From Bacteroidota bacterium (GTDB lineage Bacteria; Bacteroidota; Bacteroidia; Chitinophagales; BACL12): a DNA stretch of 64,000 nucleotides. The position numbers and the translations under genes are program-made. The stretch spans positions 1 to 64,000 of the forward strand of contig JADKEK010000004.1 of assembly GCA_016718035.1 (NCBI GenBank), written 5' to 3'. Under the pieces are notes generated by a model. The model was not told the origin of the DNA, did not search any database, and worked only from the letters and a program-made list of their open reading frames with translations. Positions 29,664-39,016 of this stretch are shown in pieces. Each line of letters opens with the position of its first letter. The first letter of the stretch is position 1.

Positions 29664-31856
29664 ATGAAGGTGAAAAATATTCTACTATTCAGTTCCCTTT
29701 TTGCAATTGCTACAGTAGTAACTGCGCAGGATTCATGGGTTTATGCTAAACAAGCAACAGAAGCCTGGCCGGGTGCGACGGCAAAAGCCGCATTATTGCT
29801 GGACGATGGTGTGTTGTCGGTTGGTGAAATTGGCCTGCTCGACATTATGGAGGGTGAGGTATTAATGGTTAAAACCGATGAAACCGGTAATGTGCTTTGG
29901 GAGCAATCGCATGATAAACCGGGTTACCTCGAAATTGTAAATAGAGTTACTACCACTGCCGATGGTGGTTTCCTCATTGCAACCATGTTGGCGCCGGATT
30001 ACCGTCCCTGGTTTGTAAAAACGGATGATGCCGGAAATATGATTTGGCAAAGTGCCGCTTGGTCCGATTTATTAGGAGAAAACACAGCTTCACAAACAAT
30101 GGCTTATCAATTGCCCTCGGGCGATATTGCTTGTGTTGTGGCAAATGATGTTTTTCGTCAGCTCGATATTTATACGGTAGATAATGCAACAGGTAATTTA
30201 ATTGCTACAACAACTCATTTATATGAAGATATAATTGGGTTATCGCTTTTTTCTGCATCAACTTCAGATATTATACCAACAGCGGATGGCGGATTTTTAT
30301 TTGCTACACGATTTGGTGTAGTAGATACATTTTATAATCAATTGACAAAAATTGATGCGGGATTAAATTTTGAAGAAGGCAATCCAATTGGAATGGCTGC
30401 CGATAATTTTTTCTCGTCACAAATAAATATTAATAGTGATGGTAGTGTATTTGTAAGTGGTGCAAAAAACACCGGTTTTTTGGGTGATAATTATCAAGCT
30501 GCAATTGCAACATTTAATGCTACTTACGATTATACCGGTATTGAAATAATTTCCGGCGGATTATTACATTCTAATTGTGGCGAAATAACACAAACACCTT
30601 CCGGTAATTTTAAATTAATACGTTATAATTATTCCGGCGACTTTTTTGATATGGCCGTTGGCGATTATGTTGAAGTAGTTAATTTAAATGCATCGTATGT
30701 TGAAACAGGTGCTACAACATTTAATTATGCGCCATACAATACTTTAGAATTTATTACAGCTACTGCCGATGATCAATATATTACCGGCGGTATGGCCTGG
30801 ACTATTGGTGAGCCTAATTATTATTTAGTAATTGCATCCGGTGCAGGGGATGAAGTTCCTGGTTGTATTTTTAATTGTGTTTGGCCGGGTGATGCAGATA
30901 ATAGCGGTTTAACAGACATGGACGATATACTGGCGCTGGGTTTGGGATACGGTGCAACAGGCGACCCGCGTGATGATATGAGTATTGGCTGGTATGCGCA
31001 TGCTGCAAACGAATGGGTAACCGCATTGCCATCGGGCACTAATCATAAATATGCCGATTGTAATGGCGATGGTATTATCAATGATGATGACACAACAGCA
31101 ATAAGTAATAATTTTTCTTTCGAACATGCTGTATATACTTTAAAAACAACTGAGGGAGATTTGCCATTAACATTTGCACCAGCAGGTCCGCTTAGTATTG
31201 GATTAAATAATATCCCAATAGTTTTAGGTGATGTATTAAATAGTGCAGACGCTATTTATGGATTGAGATTTAATATTGTTGTGGAAAGTGAAAATATTGA
31301 TGCAACATCTGTTAAAGTTCAATTTAATGATTCGTTTTTAGGCTCGGTAAACGATTTAATTTATTTATCTAAAACAAATGCTGATGCTGCTACTGTTTAT
31401 GCTGCAGTTGCAAAAACAAATCAAACCAATGCATCGGGATATGGTGAAATAGGCACATTAAGTTTTGTGGTAATTGATAACATTGCAGGCAAAACAGAAA
31501 CTGATAATGTATTGTTAAGTTTCGAAAATGTAAAAGCAATTGATGTAACTAATACAGCATTAAGTATAGTGTCAACTAATGCATCTATCGAAACGCCAAC
31601 AGGAATTCAAACTATTAATTCAAATGAATTTACAATCTCTCCAAACCCTGTTAGTGGAAATGAAATTCATATTAATACTAATGAATCAATACTCGCTATT
31701 GTATTATATAATAGTTATGGGGAAAAGGTGTCGTTTAGCCACGATTTGAATACTAAAACACTTATTCTGCCAGAGCTTCCAATGGGACAATATTTGTTAC
31801 AGGTTCAAACAAACAAAGGAATAAGCAGCCAAAAACTCGTGATTTTAGGCCAATAA
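29664..31856 (+). CDS. Secreted T9SS protein with dockerin-like calcium repeats
   Basis: 730 residues. The signal peptide is MKVKNILLFSSLFAIATVVT, cut near TAQ. The first 400 residues contain repeats of the type DGGFLIATML and WFVKTDDAGNMIWQ, a beta-propeller-like delta-60 pattern. Two EF-hand-like dockerin-type loops follow: WPGDADNSGLTDMDDILALG and ADCNGDGIINDDDTTA. Next comes a cohesin-like beta domain, then a T9SS type A sorting domain at the C-terminus (FTISPNPVSGNEIHI). It is the first of two adjacent paralogues; the second starts at 32050. It is probably surface-located, with unknown ligand. A weak AATTTTTG promoter-like box lies about 35 bases upstream. Confidence 0.88.
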   Translation: MKVKNILLFSSLFAIATVVTAQDSWVYAKQATEAWPGATAKAALLLDDGVLSVGEIGLLDIMEGEVLMVKTDETGNVLWEQSHDKPGYLEIVNRVTTTADGGFLIATMLAPDYRPWFVKTDDAGNMIWQSAAWSDLLGENTASQTMAYQLPSGDIACVVANDVFRQLDIYTVDNATGNLIATTTHLYEDIIGLSLFSASTSDIIPTADGGFLFATRFGVVDTFYNQLTKIDAGLNFEEGNPIGMAADNFFSSQININSDGSVFVSGAKNTGFLGDNYQAAIATFNATYDYTGIEIISGGLLHSNCGEITQTPSGNFKLIRYNYSGDFFDMAVGDYVEVVNLNASYVETGATTFNYAPYNTLEFITATADDQYITGGMAWTIGEPNYYLVIASGAGDEVPGCIFNCVWPGDADNSGLTDMDDILALGLGYGATGDPRDDMSIGWYAHAANEWVTALPSGTNHKYADCNGDGIINDDDTTAISNNFSFEHAVYTLKTTEGDLPLTFAPAGPLSIGLNNIPIVLGDVLNSADAIYGLRFNIVVESENIDATSVKVQFNDSFLGSVNDLIYLSKTNADAATVYAAVAKTNQTNASGYGEIGTLSFVVIDNIAGKTETDNVLLSFENVKAIDVTNTALSIVSTNASIETPTGIQTINSNEFTISPNPVSGNEIHINTNESILAIVLYNSYGEKVSFSHDLNTKTLILPELPMGQYLLQVQTNKGISSQKLVILGQ

Positions 31857-31897
31857 AAGAAACTTTTGGTTTAAAAAATCTATAAATTGTATGTTTT

Positions 31898-31938
31898 ATT
31901 CTGCATAAAATGTTGAAAATCAGCATTTTATGCAGAAT
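31898..31938. repeat. Perfect 15-bp inverted repeat between the dockerin-like paralogues
   Basis: ATTCTGCATAAAATG (31898-31912), 11-base loop, CATTTTATGCAGAAT (31924-31938). There is no U-run on the plus side, so it is a poor intrinsic terminator. It could be an mRNA processing or stability hairpin, or a protein site. Confidence 0.6.
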
Positions 31939-32049
31939 ATGCTATTATTTTCAAGCTATAAGGGTGATTTTATGTTCTTTTAATTAGCTTTGGGGTAGAA
32001 GATATTTGTATCTGTAAAATTGTCTCAGATACATTTAAACATATTTATT

Positions 32050-34245
32050 ATGAAAAAACGATTTACTCCAATAGCCATGCTCCTCTTGGCTTTTTCTTTT
32101 ACCTCAGCAGTTTCAGCTCAAAGTTGGGGATTTGCACAAACCGGAAATTGGGCCTATGATATTGCAGTCGGTCCGGAAGGAACTATGTTTGCAGCTGGTT
32201 TAGCAGGTGATGATCCGGCTTGGTTAGATGTAACTTCCGGTTACGTTACTAAATTAGATGCGAATGGTGAGCAATTATGGAGCTATGCACCAACTGGTTT
32301 TCCATGGGTTTCAGGCAACGCTAACAGCGTAATGCCAACTGCTGACGGCGGCGCTGCTGTATATTATGCTGCTGCCGGTGGCTCACAGGAAATTGTAAAA
32401 CTAGATGATGCAGGTGCTGTTGAATGGACAACATCATCTTGGGATGGTGAATTTTATGTGTATGGCGGACAGGCGGTTTTGTTGAATGATGGCCGTTATG
32501 TAATTGGCGGTTTAGCTGATTTTGAACATAAATTTTATGAAGTAGGAACAGATGGTAGTTTATTATCTACCTGGACTGTTGCTCCTGATACTGGTGCAGC
32601 GTGGACGTGGAGTTATTTTACTTACAAAGAAGCAGGTATAACTGCAACTGCTGATGGCGGTTTTGCTTATGCAACTGGAAATGAAGGCAATAAAATTGTT
32701 TACAAATACGACTCGGATTTAAACTTAGAATGGTCTAGTTATATACCATGGGATGCTGAATTAAATTGGGAATATGCTTACCAAAACGGTTTAAAAACTG
32801 CTTCTGATGGCGGATTTATTTTATCCGGTTCGGGAACTTCTCCTGATGGAAATTACAATGGTGTTGTAAGAAAATTAGATAGCGACGGTAATGTTGATTG
32901 GACAACTTTATTATTCCATGGTTCACCATATGAAGAAGGTGCTTGGGCAGTTGAAACCGGTGACGGAAATGTTATTGCATTTAGTCAGGATGGTGGTGAA
33001 TTAAGTGTATATGGCTGGATATTAGATGGTGCTACAGGAGCTGAAATTGGTGAAACTTTTTTACCTATTATGGCAACTCCGGGTGGTTTCTCAGATACAG
33101 GTTTAGAAGTTTGGGATATTGAAAGCACACTTGATGGTGGCTACGCAATAGCAGGTCGTATGTGGTTAGAAGATTTTGACCAGCGATTTACAGTAGTTAA
33201 ATCAAATGCCGATGGAACATTCGACGATTGTATTTTCAATTGCGTTTGGCCAGGTGATGCGAATAATGATGGTTATGCAGATGGCTCAGATTTATTTGAA
33301 ATTGGGATTAACTATGGTGCAACAGGAACTCCTCGTGCCGATATGACAATTGACTGGAGTGGTAAACTTGCTCAGGCATGGATGGAACCGGATTCAGTTT
33401 ATTGGTATATACTCAACGATTTAAAATGGACCGATTGCGATGGTAACGGAACAATTAATGATGATGATACTACCGCTGTAATTAATAATATGGGTCTTGA
33501 TCACCCATTAAACAACGCACGTTTAGAAGGTGGTGAAGCACCATTGTTTTTTGATCCTGAAATGGACGCATTACATATTGGTTTAAATGAAATTCCAATT
33601 TATTTAGGCGATGATTTAACATCAATAGATGAAATTTATGGGATTACGTTTACAATTAATGTTGACGCCGATAACGTTGATGCTACAAGCTTGAAAATTA
33701 ATTTTGCAGATTCGTGGATTGGCTCAGTAGGTGAAACTTTACGCTCTAGTAAAACTTTTAGCGATACAAAACAAGTAGTTGGAACTATCGTAAGAAAAGA
33801 CCGTGAAAATACCAATGGTGATGGTCAGATTGGAACTTTAAGTATTGTTGTGGTAGATAATATCACCGGCAAAACTGATGCAGAAGAAGTTGAATTAAGT
33901 TTCAGTTTTGTTTCAGCAATCAAAATTGACCGCGAAGTAATTCCGGTTGCTCCCGAACAAAAAACATTAGTTACAGAAGAAGGATCAGCAGTTGAAAACT
34001 TATCAGATAATGGATTAAATGTTTATCCTAATCCTGCTAATGATGTATTACATATTACTAATTCATCTTCAGATGCAATTGTTGGCATTAAAATAACTGA
34101 TTTAACCGGTAAGGTGGTTTATGAAAATAATTCAACCTCGGCAATCAACAACACAATTGATGTTAGCAATTTATCTTCCGGTAACTATGTTATTGAGATA
34201 AACAAAGGCAATACCTTAAGTACACAAACTATAACAATTCAATAG
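32050..34245 (+). CDS. Secreted T9SS protein with dockerin-like calcium repeats, paralogue of 29664-31856
   Basis: The start is set at 32050 because MKKRFTPIAMLLLAFSFTSA is a clean signal peptide; an in-frame upstream ATG at 32020 adds ten residues. Architecture matches its neighbour: propeller-like repeats (TADGGFAYATGNE, TASDGGFILSGSG), the shared block CIFNCVWPGDANNDGYADGS, a second loop TDCDGNGTINDDDTTA, a cohesin-like domain and a T9SS type A sorting domain (LNVYPNPANDVLHI). The pair probably arose by tandem duplication. The gene ends in a strong terminator at 34267-34295. Confidence 0.88.
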   Translation: MKKRFTPIAMLLLAFSFTSAVSAQSWGFAQTGNWAYDIAVGPEGTMFAAGLAGDDPAWLDVTSGYVTKLDANGEQLWSYAPTGFPWVSGNANSVMPTADGGAAVYYAAAGGSQEIVKLDDAGAVEWTTSSWDGEFYVYGGQAVLLNDGRYVIGGLADFEHKFYEVGTDGSLLSTWTVAPDTGAAWTWSYFTYKEAGITATADGGFAYATGNEGNKIVYKYDSDLNLEWSSYIPWDAELNWEYAYQNGLKTASDGGFILSGSGTSPDGNYNGVVRKLDSDGNVDWTTLLFHGSPYEEGAWAVETGDGNVIAFSQDGGELSVYGWILDGATGAEIGETFLPIMATPGGFSDTGLEVWDIESTLDGGYAIAGRMWLEDFDQRFTVVKSNADGTFDDCIFNCVWPGDANNDGYADGSDLFEIGINYGATGTPRADMTIDWSGKLAQAWMEPDSVYWYILNDLKWTDCDGNGTINDDDTTAVINNMGLDHPLNNARLEGGEAPLFFDPEMDALHIGLNEIPIYLGDDLTSIDEIYGITFTINVDADNVDATSLKINFADSWIGSVGETLRSSKTFSDTKQVVGTIVRKDRENTNGDGQIGTLSIVVVDNITGKTDAEEVELSFSFVSAIKIDREVIPVAPEQKTLVTEEGSAVENLSDNGLNVYPNPANDVLHITNSSSDAIVGIKITDLTGKVVYENNSTSAINNTIDVSNLSSGNYVIEINKGNTLSTQTITIQ

Positions 34246-34266
34246 TAGGTTTTATACCAATTCAAA

Positions 34267-34295
34267 ACCGCGTCACTCCTCGACGCGGTTTTTTT
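34267..34295 (+). terminator. Intrinsic terminator of 32050-34245
   Basis: ACCGCGTC (34267-34274), loop ACTCCTC, GACGCGGT (34282-34289), followed by seven T residues. Confidence 0.9.
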
Positions 34296-34692
34296 ATTTT
34301 GATTAGGCTTCAAATCAGGTGAAAATGCTATTCTGGAAATATTTTATGACTTTTTGCATAAAATTTAGAGTGATAAATAGGTGTTTTTTCCGTTAAAACG
34401 ACCTTTTAAAACAGTTTAAAAAGCTGATTATCAATAAGTTATGTTTTTTTTGGCCCAATTTTTCCTCCAATAAATTCAAATTTTTGTCTTAGGTTAACTA
34501 TTTGGTAATAGTGAATTTTATAGCTGTAAGTAATGGGTTACTTAGTGTAGTTAATTAATTCTTCTTAGTTCTCATATTAGAGTCGCAAACCGCATCAGCT
34601 CCTCGATGCGGTTTTTTTTATGTGTTTACTTTAAGCATTTCATTTAAGTGTAATGGTTTACAAATTCTATATTTACATCTTACTACTTAAAT
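34296..34692 (+). ncRNA. Gene-free region with a candidate small RNA ending at a second terminator
   Basis: No reading frame is supported. A second terminator, AACCGCATC (34588-34596) and GATGCGGTT (34605-34613) with eight T residues, closes a stretch with no gene before it. Its loop and stem nearly copy the terminator at 34267. Upstream is a perfect 6-bp hairpin, AAGTAA-TGGG-TTACTT (34528-34543). An imperfect promoter box, ACTATTTG (34497-34504), precedes it. A transcript of about 34511-34619 would have two hairpins and a U-run, as many small RNAs do. The promoter evidence is weak. Confidence 0.35.
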
Positions 34693-35142
34693 GTGTCTAT
34701 AAAAAAACAAGCATACGAAATATTGTTACTTGCCTTACAGCATAAAATTGCGGCAATTGAAAACGATTTATTGGCAATAAAAGAAAGTATCAGCAATGAG
34801 ACAAAAAGTACTGCCGGTGATAAGTATGAAACTGCTCGTGCCATGTTACATATCGAACAAGAAAATGTAATGAAACAATTGGCCAACGCACAAAATCAAA
34901 AACACGAACTTACAGCAGTTGACACTTCTCAGGTTGCATCTGTTGTGCGACATGGTAGTTTGGTGACAACCAATTACGGTATTTTTTTTATCGCAACAGC
35001 AATGGGGAAAATTGTTGTAGATGAAAACAGCATTGTTACTTTATCAAAAATATCTCCACTGGGAAAAGTGCTGATGGGAAAAAAAGAAAACGATATTGTA
35101 TTGTTTGATTCGCGGAGATATGAAATAAAAAAAGTGGAGTAA
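34693..35142 (+). CDS. GreA/GreB-like C-terminal domain protein
   Basis: 149 residues starting at a GTG; the ATG two bases earlier is out of frame and stops after three codons. The N-terminal half is a long helix (KKQAYEILLLALQHKIAAIENDLLAIKE). The sequence ISPLGKVLMGKKENDIVLFD near the C-terminus matches the FKBP-like domain of GreA/GreB/Rnk proteins, which act in the RNA polymerase secondary channel. This Bacteroidota family is often listed under misleading names such as 3-oxoacyl-ACP synthase. Role in transcription is inferred from fold only. Its 3' end forms part of the terminator of the convergent gene. Confidence 0.7.
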   Translation: MSIKKQAYEILLLALQHKIAAIENDLLAIKESISNETKSTAGDKYETARAMLHIEQENVMKQLANAQNQKHELTAVDTSQVASVVRHGSLVTTNYGIFFIATAMGKIVVDENSIVTLSKISPLGKVLMGKKENDIVLFDSRRYEIKKVE

Positions 35143-35158
35143 TAATTCACTCCACTTT
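35131..35158 (-). terminator. Terminator of the PLP-enzyme gene, overlapping the convergent 3' end
   Basis: AAAGTGGAGT (35131-35140) pairs with ACTCCACTTT (35149-35158). On the minus strand the stem is followed by a run of T residues. The left arm includes the last codons of the plus-strand gene. Confidence 0.75.
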
Positions 35159-35176
35159 AATATTGTATTAAGCACA

Positions 35177-36424
35177 TTACACAACACTCAGTGCGCGTTC
35201 TATATCAAAAATTAAATCTTCGTAATATTCAACTCCCACGCTTATACGCACTAATTTTTCGGAGATGCCTAATTTATCTTTTTCAACCTGCGAAACATCA
35301 GCATGGGTCATAGTTGCCGGATGTTCGGCAAGTGATTCGGTGCTACCTAAGGAAACAGCCAGCTTAATTAATTTCAGGTTGTTTAAAAAAGTAAATGCTT
35401 CTTTTTCACCACCAACAATATCGAAACTTAACATTGCACCCGGGCTGTGGTATTGGTGACGATAAATTGCGTATTGCTCAGTGCCTTCTTCTAAAAATCC
35501 GAGGTAATATACTTTTTCTACTTTTGGATGTTCGCGCAAAAATTCAGCAACTTTAATTGCATTTTGCGCTTGTAATTCCATACGCGGTTTAAGTGTTTCT
35601 AAACTTCTGAGTAATAACCAGCCTGTCCAGGGGCTCATCATATTACCCATAAATGTGCGCATGGTTTTAATACGGGTCATTAACGCATTATTCCCTAAAA
35701 CGGCACCGGCAATTACATCACTGTGGCCACCAATATATTTAGTTGCCGAATACATAACTAAATCGGCACCATGTTTTAATGGATGGCTCCAAAGTGGACC
35801 CATATAGGTATTATCAACTGCTAAATAAACGGGTTTATCCGGAGCAGAAAATTTATCGGCAATACGTTTGCACATTTTTAAATCGATAAGCGCATTGGTA
35901 GGGTTAGCCGGAGTTTCCACATAAATTAATCCCAATTTTTTCTGGCCCTTCGCTTCTATAATAGCTGCAATTGCCGCTTCACTGTCGTTGGCGTCAAAAC
36001 TGGCGCTTTCAATTCCCCATTGTGGCAGCACGTGTTTGATGAAGTGATCGGTGCCACCATATACAGGTGCGCTGAACAATACGAAATCGCCTGGTTTTAA
36101 AAACTCGAGCAAAACCGTAGAAATGGCACTCATTCCGCTTGAAAATACCGCACAAGCTTCTGCGCCATCCCATAATGTTAAACGGTTTTCGAGTACTTCC
36201 AGGTCGGGATTGTTTAATCGCGAATAAATTAGGCCCTGTTCTTCACCGGGTCTTTGTTCGCTAAGTCCATAAGCAACTTCAAAAAATCTTTTTCCCGCTT
36301 CTGCATTTTTGAAAACAAAAGTGGAAGTTTGAAATATGGGACATTTTATCGCGCCTTCACTGAGTTCGGGTTTGTAGCCGTAACTCATCATGAGGCTTTC
36401 AGGTCTAAATTGATGATTTTCCAT
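35177..36424 (-). CDS. Cys/Met metabolism PLP-dependent enzyme (cystathionine gamma-synthase / methionine gamma-lyase type)
   Basis: 415 residues from the ATG at 36424. The longer in-frame extension to 36553 is rejected because a consensus promoter and another operon's terminator lie inside it. Family marks are IYSRLNNPDLEVLENRLTLWDG, SSGMSAISTVLLEFLKPGD, the PLP-phosphate/ring contacts in APVYGGTDH and AVDNTYMGPLWSHPLKHGAD, and the Schiff-base lysine in YSATKYIGGHSD. The enzyme makes or breaks C-S bonds in methionine/cysteine metabolism; synthase versus lyase cannot be told from the sequence. It is transcribed alone. Confidence 0.93.
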   Translation of the reverse strand: MENHQFRPESLMMSYGYKPELSEGAIKCPIFQTSTFVFKNAEAGKRFFEVAYGLSEQRPGEEQGLIYSRLNNPDLEVLENRLTLWDGAEACAVFSSGMSAISTVLLEFLKPGDFVLFSAPVYGGTDHFIKHVLPQWGIESASFDANDSEAAIAAIIEAKGQKKLGLIYVETPANPTNALIDLKMCKRIADKFSAPDKPVYLAVDNTYMGPLWSHPLKHGADLVMYSATKYIGGHSDVIAGAVLGNNALMTRIKTMRTFMGNMMSPWTGWLLLRSLETLKPRMELQAQNAIKVAEFLREHPKVEKVYYLGFLEEGTEQYAIYRHQYHSPGAMLSFDIVGGEKEAFTFLNNLKLIKLAVSLGSTESLAEHPATMTHADVSQVEKDKLGISEKLVRISVGVEYYEDLIFDIERALSVV

Positions 36425-36462
36425 AGATGGGTGGTTTAAACGAAAATTAATTCTTGTTTTGG

Positions 36463-36490
36463 CAAAAATAGAATTATTTATTTGCGCAAA
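36463..36490 (-). promoter_or_regulatory. Promoter of the PLP-enzyme gene
   Basis: On the minus strand TTTG (36487-36490), a 16-base spacer and TATTTTTG (36463-36470), 38 bases before the ATG at 36424. Confidence 0.65.
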
Positions 36491-36522
36491 CACTGATTTT
36501 GGTTTTTCTTTAAAATAAAAAA

Positions 36523-36550
36523 GCGAAAGCAGAATTTTTCCTGCTTTCGC
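36523..36550 (-). terminator. Terminator of the metacaspase operon
   Basis: GCGAAAGCAG (36523-36532) pairs with CTGCTTTCGC (36541-36550), 10 bp perfect, followed on the minus strand by TTTTTTATTTTA. Confidence 0.9.
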
Positions 36551-36574
36551 CAACCAAATTGTTTATGGAAAAAT

Positions 36575-37255
36575 TTATTTACATTTTTTCACATTTAAAC
36601 TCAGCTCATCGCTGAATGGATTTGGACCATTTGTTTTATGTGTTGCATCAACGCACATTCCTTTGTTTATTGCTGCTATACAAACGGCTGCTAAAGCTGC
36701 TGTGCTTGCCAGCGCAATAATACCTACAACAATTATTAATGTAACCGCAATTGTGACTGGTTCTTTTTCAGTGTAAGGCACTCCCTTACTGAATGCTTTA
36801 AATTGTGCAACTACATCTTTATCTTTTTTATTGCGTAATAAATTGCCTAAGCGAGATGCTTCTGCTCCGCGTATTACAAGTTTAAAACGAAGCCCTTGTT
36901 CAAGTGCTTCCATTGCACGGCGATCCCAGTTTGGTGAACCAACAGCAATGGTAAGTTCGCTTGTAATACCTTCGGGTATTGCTACCGCACGAATAGTATA
37001 ATCAACTTTTCCAAATGCCATGTAATTCCATTTGATTTTAAATGTAACACGACCCTTATCGCCGGGCTTTGGTGCCTGAATTACAGTTGCGCCAGCAAGG
37101 TAACTGTTGTTGTCAAATGAAAAACGACCTAATTTTTTACCTGCGGGAATGCGCACGGTGTAAGTGTCAATTCCGTTTTTCCACGAAGGTACAGGACCCC
37201 AACCATCTGTGTCGGAATAAGTTTTGTGTTTGTTTAACACTGTTGTTTCTGCCAT
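36575..37255 (-). CDS. Hypothetical protein with C-terminal membrane segment, metacaspase partner
   Basis: 226 residues, not recognised. Residues 1-130 form a beta-rich soluble domain (TYTVRIPAGKKLGRFSFD, VTFKIKWNYMAFGKVDYTIRA). Residues 131-165 are charged. A long hydrophobic segment, about 167-196 (VTIAVTLIIVVGIIALASTA), may be one or two helices. The tail has three cysteines and ends NVKKCK. There is no signal peptide. It lies 26 bases downstream of the metacaspase gene and shares its terminator, so it may be a membrane target, anchor or inhibitor of that protease. This role is inferred from position only. Confidence 0.75.
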   Translation of the reverse strand: MAETTVLNKHKTYSDTDGWGPVPSWKNGIDTYTVRIPAGKKLGRFSFDNNSYLAGATVIQAPKPGDKGRVTFKIKWNYMAFGKVDYTIRAVAIPEGITSELTIAVGSPNWDRRAMEALEQGLRFKLVIRGAEASRLGNLLRNKKDKDVVAQFKAFSKGVPYTEKEPVTIAVTLIIVVGIIALASTAALAAVCIAAINKGMCVDATHKTNGPNPFSDELSLNVKKCK

Positions 37256-37281
37256 AATTTTGTTGTTTTATTGGTGAATAA

Positions 37282-38199
37282 TTAGTGAGCTAATTTTGAC
37301 TTTGAAGGCAATGTTTTTTTACCGCCTATAGGTTTTTTCGCCGGTTTTTTACTCGGTTTTTTCCGCTGGGAACCACTTATTAAAAAAGCCTGATTTAAAA
37401 TACTTGTGTTACCCTCAGTTTGTGGCTGCTGCGAAAAATTATTTTCAACTAATTTTTTATTTACTTCCGCAACAATCGTTTTTATACTTTTTTTATGCGT
37501 TTTTTCCTGCTCTAAAACTTGTAGTAAATAATAAGTAAGTGCACCATTATATTTTCCATCGAAATAAGTGTCAGCTGACGTTTGATTTGATTTACAACCA
37601 CTTATTAGTCCAACATTGATTTGTGTAACAGGCTTCAAAAAGGCACGAGAAGTAATTTGAGCATTATTTGCACTGCGAACACGCCAGTTAATATCGGCAG
37701 GTGGTATTAAAAACCTTGAAACTATATCACTGGCTCCGGGATTAAAGCTGCGTTTAAATAATTGACGGGTTAACCCTCCTGAATGACAGCTGTCAGAAAC
37801 CCAAACAAACTGAACACCTTCAGGAATTTGTTTAAACAGATTGTTAAATTCATTATCGGTAATAAAAGTTTCAATATCTTCCCAGTCGAAATTATAAGGA
37901 ACAATGGCCTCGTCAAGACCATCTACCTCTCCAATATTATCACGGGTCGCTAGCTGTGTACCATGACCGCTATATTGAAAAAATAAACGATCGCCTTTTC
38001 TCGCACCTGTTATTAACCATTTTAAACGCTCAATAATGTTACTTTTTGTTGCGCGCTGATCGGCAAGTAAACGGATATTTCCATCTTTAAAATTGCAATG
38101 TGCAATTAAATGTTCAGCCATATCTGTAATGTCGTTAATACAGCCTCTTAAAGGCGCATCGGCATATTTGTTAATGCCAACTAGTAAAGCTTTGTCCAT
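37282..38199 (-). CDS. Metacaspase / caspase-like (C14) protease
   Basis: 305 residues from the ATG at 38199; the eight extra residues of the longer frame are unlikely. MDKALLVGINKYADAPLRGC is the classic first strand of prokaryotic caspase homologues. The catalytic dyad is His79 in FQYSGHGTQ and Cys138 in VSDSCHSGG. Family members cut after basic residues (Arg/Lys). Acidic EVDGLDEAIVPYNF between the two residues is the usual substrate/calcium loop. A basic Lys-Pro-rich tail ends the protein. It lacks a signal peptide, so it is cytoplasmic. It is the first gene of an operon with the membrane protein at 36575, with its own CAGCTTTG promoter-like box. Confidence 0.92.
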   Translation of the reverse strand: MDKALLVGINKYADAPLRGCINDITDMAEHLIAHCNFKDGNIRLLADQRATKSNIIERLKWLITGARKGDRLFFQYSGHGTQLATRDNIGEVDGLDEAIVPYNFDWEDIETFITDNEFNNLFKQIPEGVQFVWVSDSCHSGGLTRQLFKRSFNPGASDIVSRFLIPPADINWRVRSANNAQITSRAFLKPVTQINVGLISGCKSNQTSADTYFDGKYNGALTYYLLQVLEQEKTHKKSIKTIVAEVNKKLVENNFSQQPQTEGNTSILNQAFLISGSQRKKPSKKPAKKPIGGKKTLPSKSKLAH

Positions 38200-38273
38200 A
38201 GTGATTATTTTTATTTGATACAAAGCTGAATTAAAAATCTATTACATTAAATAGCCAATTATGGCTACAAAAA

Positions 38274-38299
38274 AAACCCGATGTTTGGTCATCGGGTTT
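38274..38299 (-). terminator. Terminator of the histidine kinase/response regulator genes
   Basis: AAACCCGATG (38274-38283), loop TTTGGT, CATCGGGTTT (38290-38299), followed on the minus strand by more T residues. It separates the two-component genes from the metacaspase operon. Confidence 0.9.
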
Positions 38300-38322
38300 T
38301 GTAATCATTTAAAAAAAAGAAA

Positions 38323-38964
38323 TCAGGTGAGCCGGTTTTTCAACGCTTTTGCTACCGCTTCGGTCATTGAATTTACATGCAGTTTCTTATATATTTTTTT
38401 TATGTGCGAATGTACGGTGTCGTAACCAATTTGTAATTCGTCTGCAATCATTTTGTAACTATTGCCTTTTACTAGATGTCCGAGTACATCTTTTTCACGC
38501 GGACTTAAATTAAAATCGTCGGCGGTTTCAAATTTATTTTGTTTTTGAAATAATTCTAAAACGCGTTTTGCAATAGAGGGAGTCATAGGGGCGCCACCAA
38601 GTGAAACCTCTCGAACAGCATCAATAAGCTGGTCGAGCGATTTGTTTTTTAACATATAACCTGAGGCACCTGCGCAAATGGCGCCAAATATTTTTTCATC
38701 ATCGTCAAACACGGTTAACATTAATATTGGCAATTCTGTATTTGTTTTGCGAATTCTCCGAACGGCTTCTATACCATTTATTCCGGGTAAATCGATATCC
38801 ATTAAAACCACATTGGGCTGGTGCAATTCTACCAATTCTACAACTTGCATATTATCGGCATAGGCGCCACAAAACTCAAATCCGCGAGTGGCATTAAACA
38901 ATATTGATAGCGATTCCCTTATGCGAATATTGTCGTCGAATAATAATACTTTAATATTGTTCAT
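38323..38964 (-). CDS. NarL/FixJ-type response regulator
   Basis: 213 residues. The receiver domain has acidic pocket residues in LLFDDNIR, the phosphoacceptor Asp56 in VVLMDIDLPG, Thr in LMLTVFDDD and Lys106 in YMLKNKSL. The LuxR-type helix-turn-helix at about 150-210 includes LSPREKDVLGHLVKGNSYKM. It lies 52 bases downstream of the histidine kinase and is surely its partner. DNA targets are unknown; the protease operons on either side are candidates by position. A CAAATTTG box just upstream may give a second promoter. Confidence 0.95.
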   Translation of the reverse strand: MNNIKVLLFDDNIRIRESLSILFNATRGFEFCGAYADNMQVVELVELHQPNVVLMDIDLPGINGIEAVRRIRKTNTELPILMLTVFDDDEKIFGAICAGASGYMLKNKSLDQLIDAVREVSLGGAPMTPSIAKRVLELFQKQNKFETADDFNLSPREKDVLGHLVKGNSYKMIADELQIGYDTVHSHIKKIYKKLHVNSMTEAVAKALKNRLT

Positions 38965-39016
38965 TGTTGCAAATTTGAGTATTCATGCCGGGAAATTGTA
39001 TCCCCAAACATGGTGA

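Noticed and set aside
36425..36553. N-terminal extension of the PLP enzyme
   Set aside because: Contains a consensus promoter (36463-36490) and the terminator of the metacaspase operon (36523-36550).
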